From: Paratrimastix pyriformis
Lineage: Eukaryota > Preaxostyla > Paratrimastigidae
Assembly (NCBI GenBank): GCA_027972325.1
Contig: JAPMOS010000032.1
Location: forward strand, 12,501-42,500
Reading direction: 5' to 3'
DNA length: 30,000 nucleotides
The first letter of the stretch is position 1. Each line of letters begins with the position of its first letter. The position numbers were made by a program, and so were the translations under genes. A model generated the notes under the pieces. It saw nothing but the letters and a program-made list of their open reading frames with translations, made no database searches and was not told the origin of the DNA. Below are positions 12,645-24,006 of this stretch, one piece after another.

Positions 12645-14185
12645 ATGCAGAAGACGCATGGCGATGGTGAAAAAGAGCCACCGCCGCCCGACGGGTTGAC
12701 GCCAACAGGAACCGTCACTGCCGGCCTCGGCGAAAAGACGAATCGCCCTGAAATTGAGCCCTGCGCAATTTGCTTAGAGCCTGTCCCAAGCACGCGTGCG
12801 TTCCTCGATCCCTGTTTTCACAGTTTCTGCTTCTACTGTATTGTCCAGGTTTGTGTTTTTGTCCACGAACAATTTTCATTGTCTGTGCAACATTCGATCT
12901 GATTCTTTCGCTCCCGTGCAGTGGGCTTCGCTGCACAAGCCTGAATGCCCTCTCTGTAAACGACCCTTCACCAAACTGATCCACTCGGTTGTCTCTGTCA
13001 ATGAGTATCAAGTGGTCGGTAGTTTTTGATGTTTCAGTTGATTCCACCTTCTGCGGCGGCAGACTCCGATTGCATCGTTCCTCGCTGATCCGTCGCTCGC
13101 TCCGGATGCTTTTTCGCCAGAAGCGTTTCTGACACCACAGCAACGAATTCGTCGACAGGTTCGGAGCCTCCCGGCGCCACTTTTACTGATGTGCTGGTTA
13201 GGTGTATCTTCGAGAGATGATCCCCGTGGCGGACCTGGCAACACCAGCTCAACAGGAACAGACAAGTCTGTTTCCATCGCATTTGAAAAACACTTCATCG
13301 GGGCGACTAGATAAACTCTTTCTGGACGATGTCTCATCAACCCCGGCGCAGAAGCAGGACCAGGAACGGCTCCTGTCCCGCGTCCGGCCATGGCTTCACC
13401 GCGAATTACAGGCCGTTCTCGCGGAGCAGGACGTGACCCTGATCGTCGATCTGTGTCTCGGCCTGCTGCGCAAGTCAGTTTGCCTACATCCATTATTTTG
13501 TTGTTGTTGTTGTTGTTTTTTTTTTTTTACGATCCCATAACTTATCGCCCTGCATCCGTCCCTTATCAAGCCTCGGCAGGGCACGTTCCAGTTTGACAGT
13601 AACCACCCAAACACTTTGTCCAGTCCTGTCTGTTTGAATCGGGGTTGGACCATTTATTGTGTGGAGAGTTGTGTTCTGGGAGATTCGCTAACGACACGAG
13701 AAAGTCCATTACGTGCGTTTGATAGTACCTCCCCTAAATCTTCATCTTTATCGGCCTCCTCAGCACCCTCTAACAGTGATATAGACTCGATCGGGAAAAA
13801 AACAACACCGACAAAAAGCCGGCTTGCTCCGCGAAGAGTCGAAGGAATTCACCCGCATGCATCCCTGTATGGTCCCTGCACCTCCGGGGGGGTGTGTGGC
13901 TTGAAGTTGCCCGCACCACCAAACGCAGCACGCCGCCCTTCGTGACCGCCCCGGCCCCCAACACTGTGATTGTGTCGAGGCATATCACCGTCGTGTGCGA
14001 GATGTCGGCTTCCAGAGTTGGTTGTCGCCGCCGTGATAAGTGCGTGGGGTATGTTCATTCCGTCGGAGCCGTTTTTCTTGCGGCCGCTGCCACATCTCAC
14101 CGCCTCACCCCCGCACGATGATTGGATGATTGGATGTTGATGTTGATTGGATGATGATGACTGGATGATGATGACTGGATGGTGA

Positions 14186-14255
<70 letters not shown>

Positions 14256-14550
14256 GGCTGATGATGATGCCGGGTGATGATGATGACCGGGTGATGATGA
14301 TGACCGGGTGATGATGATGATGATGATGAGCATGATGATGATGACCGGATGATGATGATGATGACCGGGTGATGATGATGATGACCGGGTGATGATGATG
14401 ATGACCGGGTGATGATGATGATGATGCCCGGGTGATGATGACCGGTGATGATGACCGGGTGATGATGACCGGTGATGATGACCGGGTGATGATGATGATG
14501 ACCGGGTGATGATGATGATGTTCTTGTGTTCTTGCTGCTGCTGCTGCTGC

Positions 14551-14620
<70 letters not shown>

Positions 14621-17107
14621 GGTCCACCTGCACGTCCACCCATCACCAAATGCGCGCGCCTGCCGCCAGCGCTCGCAGGCTCGGCCCCGCGCGCCCCAAC
14701 CTGGCCTCGCGCCTCTCCGGGTTAGAAAATGACACTCTTTTCTCTATCCAGTCATCAGCATCCAATCGTCAGCATCCAATCGTCAGCATCCAATCGTCAG
14801 CATCCAATTGTCAGCATCCGATCATCAGCATCCGATCATCAGCATCCGATCATCAGCATCCGATCATCAGCATCCGATCATCAGCATCCGATCATCAGCA
14901 TCCGATCATCAGCATCCGATCATCAGCATCGATCATCAGCATCCGATCATCAGCATCCGATCATCAGCATCCGATCATCAGCATCCGATCATCAGCATCC
15001 GATCATCAGCATCCGATCATCAGCATCCGATCATCAGCATCCGATCATCAGCATCCGATCATCAGCATCCGATCATCAGCATCCGATCATCAGCATCCAA
15101 TTGTCAGCATCCGATCATCAGCATCCAATTGTCAGCATCCGATCATCAGCATCCAATTGTCAGCATCCGATCATCAGCATCCGATCATCAGCATCCGATC
15201 ATCAGCATCCGATCATCAGCATCCGATCATCAGCATCCGATCATCAGCATCCGATCATCAGCATCCGATCATCAGCATCCGATCATCAGCATCCGATCAT
15301 CAGCATCCGATCATCAGCATCCGATCATCAGCATCCGATCATCAGCATCCGATCATCAGCATCCGATCATCAGCATCCGATCATCAGCATCCAATTGTCA
15401 GCATCCGATCATCAGCATCCAATTGTCAGCATCCGATCATCAGCATCCAATTGTCAGCATCCGATCATCAGCATCCAATTGTCAGCATCCGATCATCAGC
15501 ATCCAATTGTCAGCATCCGATCATCAGCATCCGATCATCACCTGCCACCAACCACACTCGCAGGCTCGGCCCCGTGCACCCCAACCTGGCCCCGCGCCTC
15601 TCCGGGTTTCTCCACGGCCACACGGGCGCCTTCCTTCGCGAGCTCCGGGCCTTCGCAGCCTCGGGGCTGGACATTGGCGCGTTCGACAGGCGCGCCCGGT
15701 ATGCTCTGCCTGGGGGGACGGAGCCACCTCCGCTGCACCCCGAGTCGCCGCTCCCCCTAGGGACTGCAGCAGCCATCGGAGTCGGTCGGTCGACGCTGGC
15801 CCTCTCTTTCCTTCTCTTCCATCCTCATCACCATCAGAACCTGCTTCATCAGCTTCATCATCCAAGCCTTCATCATCACCCATTCATCGTCATCTCTTGG
15901 TATTCATCACCACCGTCAGTTCCATCCATTGTTTGTTCAACAATCACCTACTACCATTCCATCATACCACCCCGCCCTTTCGTTTCCATCCTCACATCCA
16001 CACGTGCGCGCAGCCCCGCTGGGCCAGCCGCCCCTCGCCTCGCCTCGGCCCCTCTTCTTCGAGTCCTGTCCCGACCCGTCCCACCCGCCACCCACGTTCC
16101 TCCCCACGGCCACGGCCACAGCCACGACCACGGCCACGGCCACAGCCACGGCCACCTCCCCCCACCCAACTCCCCGTCCGCGTCACGACGTCATCGATTT
16201 GACAGACGACAACACCGACACGGAGACCGACGAGCCGACAACAGCGCCCGATGCCGAAGACATCCGGAGGCGAACGGCCGAGGCGGCCTGGGAGCGGGCG
16301 CATCCCGACTTGATGGTGGTTCTTCCCGCCCCGCTGCCCCCGGAGACGGTCGTCCTCTCGGATGAAGATGACGAGGATGATGACGTGGTGGCCGTGGGCT
16401 ACAAGCCGGCCCCCGCGGCAGTGGCGGCGGCGGAGGTTGACGGGGATATGCCCGAGGTTGATGATGGTGGTCGGCCCACGTCACCAGCAGTCAGCGCCCA
16501 GGCACCGGAAGCGCAGGCCCCGGAAGACGAAGGGGGCCACGAAGACGGAGTGGAGGTTGGGGCGGCGGACGGGTCCAACGATGCCCGTGCTGGTGATGAG
16601 GGAGGTGGAAGCGGAGCCGGAGCCGGTGAGGGAGCCAAAGATGGAACCGAAGATGGAGCCGGAGCCGGAGCCGAGGGGGCGGAAGACAAGGAGGAGGAGG
16701 GTGGTGATGGTGATGAGGGTGAGGGTGAAGACGAAGGCAATCCGTTTCTGCCACGGCGGTCGGCCTTGACGGCACCAGCGCTCGCCGTTGTTGTTGCTGC
16801 AGACCAGGCCGACGCGAGTGGTGGACTTGTTGGACCCGACCCGGACATCGCGAGGCCACTACTTCCACTACAAAGGCACCAGAGCCCTGGGCGAAGGCAT
16901 CACCACCGGCACCACCACCATCATCGCAGCCGTTCGTCCGATTCTGACGAGACGAAACGCCCAAGAGAGGCCTCTCCTGCTGCGAAGGTCGGCATTCTAC
17001 AACCGCGCAAGGTGATTCTGGTGGAAAGCGACGATGACGCACCGGGGGCAGAGGAGGTTCCCGACGAAGACGAGGAGGATTTTGTTGGCTATGAGAACGA
17101 GATGTAA
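12645..17107 (+). CDS. TOPORS: TOPORS-like RING E3 ubiquitin/SUMO ligase
   Basis: Nuclear ligase; animal TOPORS joins ubiquitin and SUMO to DNA-binding and p53-related targets. Exons: 12645-12848, 12922-13014, 13063-13158, 13202-13473, 15564-15784, 16014-17107; 659 residues. Seen: C3HC4 RING from Cys 40 to Cys 80 (CAICLEP, FHSFCFYC, ECPLCKRPF); the linker to RRQVYLREM; a PWI-like pair (RVRPWLHRELQAVL..., then SGFLHGHTGAFLRELRAFAA and FDRRARYALP) matching the TOPORS middle domain; an Ala/Thr repeat; a SUMO-interacting motif DVIDLTDD near 355; acidic VVLSDEDDEDD; a His-rich tract; and a second acidic end VILVESDDD. Intron 4 is 2,090 bases of repeats and carries a copy of the exon 5 start. The joins of exons 2-3 and 5-6 rest on phase and donor pattern. 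Family identity is firm. Confidence 0.9.
13540..14102. other. Non-repetitive stretch in TOPORS intron 4, unidentified
   Basis: After a TTG/T run (13500-13530) comes about 550 bases of ordinary sequence. Short open frames exist on both strands, but none gives a product I recognise and none is needed to join TOPORS exons 4 and 5. It may be plain intron, an old insertion or an alternative exon. Confidence 0.4.
14103..14624 (+). repeat. GATGATGACCGG and CTG/TTG microsatellites, TOPORS intron 4
   Basis: ATG runs with periodic 'accgggtg' units (14103-14520) are followed by CTG and then about 28 TTG triplets (14530-14622). These produce the poly-Leu, poly-Cys, poly-Gln and poly-Ser frames seen here. 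Confidence 0.96.
14679..14720 (+). other. Duplicate 42-nt exon-like copy of the TOPORS exon 5 start
   Basis: 14671-14723 matches 15556-15608 at 49 of 53 bases, including the acceptor 'ctcgcag'. The copy has the acceptor at 14678 and a possible donor GTTAGA at 14721, so it would make a 42-nt exon of unchanged phase coding KLGPARPNLASRLSG. It could be skipped or included without a frame change. The donor lacks the usual +5 G, so it is probably silent. Confidence 0.6.
14752..15541 (+). repeat. 14-bp minisatellite, about 56 copies
   Basis: Unit CAGCATCCGATCAT with variants CAGCATCCAATTGT and CAGCATCCAATCGT. The two main forms alternate in two separate blocks (about 15090-15165 and 15385-15515), showing higher-order duplication. 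It lies wholly in TOPORS intron 4, between the two copies of the exon 5 start. Confidence 0.97.
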
Positions 17108-17333
17108 TACTATCACTGTCCATTCCGATGCTGTTCTTCTGCATTCTCCAATGTGAGGTTTCATCACCTCCCTCTGCATTGCATTACGATGCATTGCACT
17201 CTTCTCAAAGCCTGCTCTTCGCGCCCGATTTTCAAACTCCGGCACGGCTTGCCATCCGCCAGGGAAGGGAAGCAAACCCTGAATTTGGTTGAATTTCAAA
17301 CACGCCCAACCCCACACCTCCCCTGCTGCAGCG
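17108..17333. other. Intergenic, TOPORS to CKK gene
   Basis: 226 bases between the TOPORS stop and the next start codon in the same orientation. I see no clear TATA box or polyadenylation signal. A 'ctgctgcag' just before the ATG could be an acceptor for an upstream non-coding exon. Confidence 0.5.
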
Positions 17334-20300
17334 ATGAGTTCCCAGCAACAACCATCGCAGGTATCTGCCCAAAAGATGGCAGCGAAACTGGTCCGGTTGG
17401 CCATTGAGAAAGAACGGGCCGCCATCCGAGCATTGGAGCGTGAGCTTGCCACTCGCGTGTCCAAGTCGAAGCCCCATCCATTAGCGCCAACTCAACCGCC
17501 GAGTCATGAACAGGAACACATCGTTGCTCCATCTTCCTCCAGGGAGATGCTTCCTATCGTCGGCCCACCCCGCAGCCGTTCCGCCCTGTCATCCCTCCCG
17601 ACATCAGTGGAACATCCGTCACAGCATATTCCCGTGGTTCCCCTGGCACGTCCTCGGTCTCGGTCTGTGTTTATATCAACCCACAGCATCATGATCATGT
17701 CGTTAGTGCCTCCTCGGTCGATATTCTTCACCGACTCATGGATACGCACCTTCCATCGACCACGTCGACACCCACCCTGGTGCCACTCACTCGACCCGCC
17801 CAATCGGCATCCCTCACGGCCAGGTCGACATCCTCCCTGGCGCACCCCGCCCGGGGGGGTCTTCCCCGGGTCTCCTTCTCCGCCACCCCGCCCCCACTCC
17901 GGGCCTCCTCCCCCACGGTGGGCGGGCTCACGGTCATGTCCGCACGGGCCTCGTCAAGTCTCAGCTTCCGGGGGGCGGAGCCGCTCCTGGCAGGGGGCGA
18001 TGCGGCCGTGCCCCTGACCCCAACCACCCGACTCCACTCGGCCACCTCGACCTCGTCCCTCCTGCGGGCCACCATCTCGACGCCCATGGGGTCCCTGGCC
18101 CCAGGCCGCATGCCGCTTCCTCCCCTGCACTCGCCCTTCGGCGGGAGCGCCCTCCCGGCGCCCTGGGGCACACCCGACGAGGAATTCACCAGTCGCAGCC
18201 AATCCACCCTCCCCACGGCCCTGCCCCGACCATCCACCGCTGCGAGCAGTGACGAGCCTGCCCCTGTTGCCTCCGCCCCCGCCCCTGCCCCAACTCCCAC
18301 TCCGACTCCCGCTGCTGCCGGCACCGTCACCGCCCGCGTTCGAATCGACGGAAAAGGCCTGACGGGCATGCCGTCGGTTCGACTCCCCTCGGCCACCGGG
18401 TTTTTCCATCCCAAAATCGGCGGGAGCCCCACCCCGACGACCCTGCCCGGGCTGCTTGTGCCCTGCACGGCCCGGGGCCACTCCGTCCCGCCGGCCGGCG
18501 GCAGCCCGGGACTTTTTCCGGCGCGTGCGACTCCAACCCCGCGGCTCAGCCGCCTGGCCTCGCTCTCGGCTGACTCCTCTCTACCGACCCTCTCCGCCAC
18601 GGACTCGCCGCGGGGCAGTGGCAGTGGGCCTCGGGGGTTCCCGCCAGCCCTGCGGCCAAGCGCCACGCCCCTGCCGGCAGGGGCGGGCGAGAAACCAGGG
18701 CTGGTGAGCATCAAGGCGGTGCGTCGCAGTCAGCAGCGGGAGACCAGCTTAATGCAGGCGGCGGAGCAGATCCAGGTCTTCTGGTTTGGTGCTGAAGGGG
18801 GGTGGCGCGTTGCGTGTGTTTATGAGTGCCGTCAGGCGGTGTGTCTGTTGTGTGCGTGCTGGGTGTGTCGAGTAAAGAAGGAACGAAGTAGAGTTGCACG
18901 AAAAAAGCTGCTTTCTTCTGCTTTTTTCTTTCTCCACTTTCTTTCTTCTTTTTTTTCTCCACCCAAGAAAGACCTCTCGCCTTGAGCCCCAGACTGTCCC
19001 TCGTGCACAAACGCAACGACAAAAAATTTTCTTTTTTCTTTCTCACTTTCTTTTTTCTTTCTCCACTTCTTTCTCCTTTTTTACAACTTTCGTGCAACTC
19101 TAGTAACGGGAAAATAAAACAAAAACCAGAGAGCTGCTGGGTGTGTGCGTGCGTGCGGCATGCGGCGTCATATGTGTCGTCGTTTGCGCATCCGTGTGCA
19201 TGTTGAATGGCGTGTGTGCTGTGCGTGTTGAATGGCGTGTGCGTGCACGTTGAATTGTGCAAGTTGAATGCTGTGTGTGTGTGTGGGGGGGGACGGATGT
19301 GAAGTGGCAGCGCCGTTGCGTCCATGCACACACATACACACACCATCCTCACGTCTGCCCCGCCACACCACCCATCATCCGCGCACAGGAGGCACTGCTG
19401 GAAGCGGCAACCGGCGAGGGTGCGGCGTCCGCTGGGGGGCAGTCTGCCTCCAACACGTCGCTGCGCGGCTCCCTCCGGGTGCCAATCCGGGAGGAGAAGC
19501 CGGGGGAGCATCGGCGCCACCGGCACCGGCATCATCACCATCAGCAGCAGCGCGATGACGAGGTCTGTGGTGGCGGAGACGGACGTGCGCCTCGTGTGGT
19601 GGGCCGCCCCGTTTATCTGTCGCCAACGGTTGTTCATCCCCGCGGGCAACCAGATGCCTCAGTTGGGCACCCCCCCGTGGTCCCTGCGCGCGCCCCACCG
19701 CCTGACAGCTCATCTTCACCTTGCGTTCTCACCGTCCCTGTTTTTCTCGTCATCCCGGCAGCTCCTGGAGAGCGCCTCTTCACCTTGCTCCCCCACCGTC
19801 CCTGTTTTTTCGCTTAATCCTGGAGAGCACATCTTTCTCATCCTCCCCGTTTTTCTCGTCATCATCCCAACAGCCGCTCCTGCGGCCGTCGGACGCGGCC
19901 ACGGCTGCCGTGGCGGCGGCTCTGCGGGCCTCGCTCGCATCGACCCTGTCATCGGATGCCGACTGGCGGGCTAGCAGCACCAGCAGGTCTGTCGTCGTGT
20001 GGTGGTGTGTGGTGAGCACTTTGCCCCACGTGTTTTTCTGGGTGTGACACCGGTATGGGACGGGACGGGTGGGGTGACATAGACGAGGTGATAATGACCA
20101 AATCATGGGTAGACACACAATGACCGGAAACCGGCACCAGTCACTTGTGGGACGTCTCCGTGCCACGAGAACATTGCGAATGGTGCTCTTGGCCGTCGCG
20201 CCCGACGAACACGGGGGGTGAAAATCTTGTACGTCGTTGCTGTTGTGTTTGTTAGGTGGGTTTGCGTCGTGTTCCCACACACTCCGACCCCCGTGTGCCG

Positions 20301-23300
20301 CCATGCAGCTTTCGTTGGGCTGTCCGTTTTTGACCCCTCACATATTCACTCCCCCCCTCACCCCTGACCTCACCTCACCCACACACAACAGTATCTTCAG
20401 CAACAACCCCTCCCTCCGCGCGACCATCGACCGGCTGCGGGACTCCCTCCGCTCCTCCCTGTCGGCCGCCCTGGCCAGGCCCATGCCCGCCGAGGAGGCC
20501 ATCCGGGGTGGTGTCGCCCCGGAGAGCGAACCGCCCGTCGAGAAGGCCCCCCCGCACGTCTGTGATGATGAGGCGGAGACGGATGATTGGATGTTTTTGG
20601 ATGATTTGGCTGATGAGGATGATCTGGTCATGATGATGTTAAAATTTGTATAATTGGGGCTGTAGATCACTTGGTAGATCGTCCGCATGGCATGCGGGAG
20701 GCAAGGGGATCGAAACCCCTCAGCTCCATCTCTCTTTTCCATCTTATTTTTTCTCCACAGGCACCCGCGGGGGTTCGAGCCACTTCCCCGTCCGCCTCGG
20801 CAACAGTGGTGGCTATCCCCACGGCAGCGGCGGCTCTTCCCACGGCAACCATCAGCCGCGCCCATCGGGACGATATGAAGTCACCACCTCCACCTGCCCG
20901 CGTGGAACCGCCCCCGCCCATCACCGCCACCCCCGCCACCGGTGCCGTCAGCCACATCAAACCGGCTTCACCCGTCGCAACCCGACCTGCGTCGCCACCC
21001 GGGATCGAATCCCAGGTGCCACCCGCGAATTTACCTGTGGTGGTGGTGACCAAGTCGAAATCACCACCGACCCCACGAAGCCCACCACCACCTGCGCAGC
21101 AAGCGACACCACCTCCACCCCCACCTCGATCCCCGACACCAACACCAACACAAGCCGCCGTCGTCGTCATGCTTCCCCCGCCCAAATCCCCCGTCCGTCC
21201 CAGCAAGCAGCCGGAACGCGGCGTTCCATCGACTGGGTCAGTGGCTATCACCCCACCAGCGGCAGCAGTGGAAATCACCCCGGCCGTGGAGGCTACCACC
21301 CCACCCCCGGCAGCAGCAGCAGTGGCCAGTGCCACATCCACATCCTCAGCATCAGCAGCTGTGATAACACCGCCAACACCACCGCCAACACCAACGCCAA
21401 CACCACCAGCAGCAGCAGCGGTGGCTGTCAAATCCCCCGCCAAGCCGCCCAAATCCCCGGCTCGACGCAGCCCGCCACCCACCACCCCCCGGACAGGCAT
21501 CGCCCCGTCAGCCAGTGGCCACCCCAGCCCAACCCCTCGCTCCGTGTCCCCCCACCCAGCAGCGCCCTCGCCCCGCGGTAATCCGGCGGCCTTGCGTTCG
21601 CCCCCGCCTGCTGCCGTTCCCCTTCAATCGCCCCGCCACCGCAGTCCGCCGCCAGTCAAATCGCCCGCACGACCTCCCGTCCCGGCAGCGGTCCCTGACC
21701 GGGCACTGCCCACACCACCACCGCCCGGAGGCATGAGCGCGAAGGGGTCGCCTCGGTCACCGCTCCCCCCGTCACAGGCCCCGAATTCACCATCGGTGGC
21801 CCCACCCGCCCCCGCCCCCACACCCGCCACTTGTCCCGAGGTCATCTCAGCCGCCCTCCCTGCCTCCCCGATGGCGGCTATCCCCCTCCCTGACACCCGG
21901 ATGCGAATGGAGGCTATCCCCCTCCCCGACTCCAGAACGGCGGCTATCCCCCCGGTCCCTGACACCCGGATGGCGGCTGTCCCCCTCCCCGACTCCAGAA
22001 TGGCTATCCCCCAAGTTAACCAGGCCACCGGGTCACCTCCACCCCCGGTCCCCCCCGCCGCCGCGATCACCCCGCCACCACCGTCGCTCCCTCCCACTGT
22101 CACCCAAAGCGCACGCAAGTCGACGGCGGTGCGTCGGTCGTTGCAGTTCACCGGGTCGCCAGCGCCTGTTGCTGTCATACCCGAGCGCCCATTTGACGGA
22201 GCGCTGCCCCCGCTGCCCGGCTGGGCCGCCCGCCGGGATGTGGGGATCTCGGGGGGTGAGATTGGCAGGGCGGAGGTGGTGAAGGTGGACGGGGGGATGG
22301 AGACATTTCGCTATGTCAATTCACCGGCCTCCTCGGTGGCGAGTAGCCTGGAGAGTGACCCACTGCCCACGGGAGAGGGTGGCCGGATGAAGGAGGTCTG
22401 TCATTCCCTCGCCGGCACTTTCCGTCTCGTTCAACATCACCACCACCTCGCACACACGCCTGCCACCACCAGCCAGCCACCAATCACCAATCACCAATCA
22501 CCAATCACCAATCACCAATCACCAATCACCAATCACCAATCACCAATCACCAATCACCAATCACCAATCACCAATCACCAACCACCAATCACCAACCACC
22601 AATCACCAATCACCAATCACCAATCACCAATCACCAATCACCAATCACCAATCACCAATCACCAATCACCAATCACCAATCACCAATCACCAATCACCAA
22701 TCACCAATCACCAATCACCAATCACCAACCACCAATCACCAACCACCATCAACCACCACCCACCACCATCCACCATCCACCACCCACCATCCACCACCCA
22801 CCACCCACCACCCACCACCCACCACCCACCATCCACCACCCACCACCCACCACCCACCACCCACCACCCACCACCCACCACCCACCACCCACCACCCACC
22901 CACCACCCACCACCCACCACCCACCACCCACCACCCACCACCCACCACCCACCACCCACCACCCACCACCCACCACCCACCACCCACCAACTACCACCCA
23001 CCAACCACCCACCAACTACCACCCACCAACTACCACCCACCACCCACCAACTACCACCCACCATCCACCATCCACCATCCACCAATATCACCAACCACCA
23101 ACCACCACCCATCCAACACACACACACACGCAGTTGAGTCCCGGCCCGACCCCGCCCGCCTCTCCGCCCCCGGGCCTCAACCCCACCCCGAGCACAGCCA
23201 CCTTTGTGGTCGCCTCGCCCCCGACGCCATCACCCCCTCAGCCAACCAGCAACCCAGTCGCCACCCCACCCCCGGAGGCCCCCGACCGTCTTCACATCCA

Positions 23301-23974
23301 GTCCATGCGACGTACGGCCCCCCTCGGCGCACCCCATCCCGTGCATCGGACACACCCCCACCCTCCCCGGTTCAGCGTTCGCACGCGTCTGGATTTCAAC
23401 GCGGCCAAGGGTGCGCTGGTCTGCATGGAATGAGGATATTGTCATGCTGCCCCCCCGGTGGTGTGGCGGTGTGGCGGTGGCGCGCCACCTCCCGTGTGCG
23501 GCCTGGTGTGGCGGGTCATGGGCTGGTAGGCTGTGGATTCTATGTGTTTGCCTGTCTGTGCTGATTGTGCCAGGGTGATGGCGTAGACTTCAACAACGCG
23601 GCCAAAGGGCTGCACCTGCGTGTTGTGTCGTGCCCCGGGGTGTGGCGTGGTGTGGTGTGGCGGTGGTGGCGTTCTCCCCGGGTGGCGTGATGGTGGGTCA
23701 TGCGTTCATAAGGGTCCTAGCGGACGGGTATGTGCTGCTGTGTTTGCCTGTGCCAGTGTGCCGGTGTAATGCCCGGCGGTCTGAATTCGTTGAAGGTTGT
23801 CAGCAGGGATCCGTCTGTGTCCCGCTTGCCACCACTTCTCGCCCGACAGCAGACACCGCCCACCTTCAGCAGCAGCATCGTCAGCAGTATCATCGTCGTC
23901 CTCCTCCTCATCCGCTTCTTCATCATCAACATCGTCAACATCATCATCCGATCATCATCAACAACAACAACAAC

Positions 23975-24006
<32 letters not shown>

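Noticed and set aside
13008-13493. Minus-strand 161-residue frame across TOPORS exons 3-4
   Set aside because: It is antisense to exons with RING-linker and PWI-like homology and has no recognisable domain.
14752-15541. CRISPR-like regular repeats
   Set aside because: Units are 14 bp and contiguous with no unique spacers, in a eukaryotic intron.
14506-15563. Very long plus-strand open frame with repeated QHPIISIRSSASD
   Set aside because: The repeat is a 14-bp minisatellite with no stop in any plus frame. Only the part from 15564 matches TOPORS, with an acceptor just before it.
22396-23133. Continuous open frame joining CKK exons 6 and 7
   Set aside because: The 7-bp repeat keeps every frame open. 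A GTCTGT donor at 22396 and an acceptor at 23133 join in phase, so it is treated as intron, although retention cannot be excluded.
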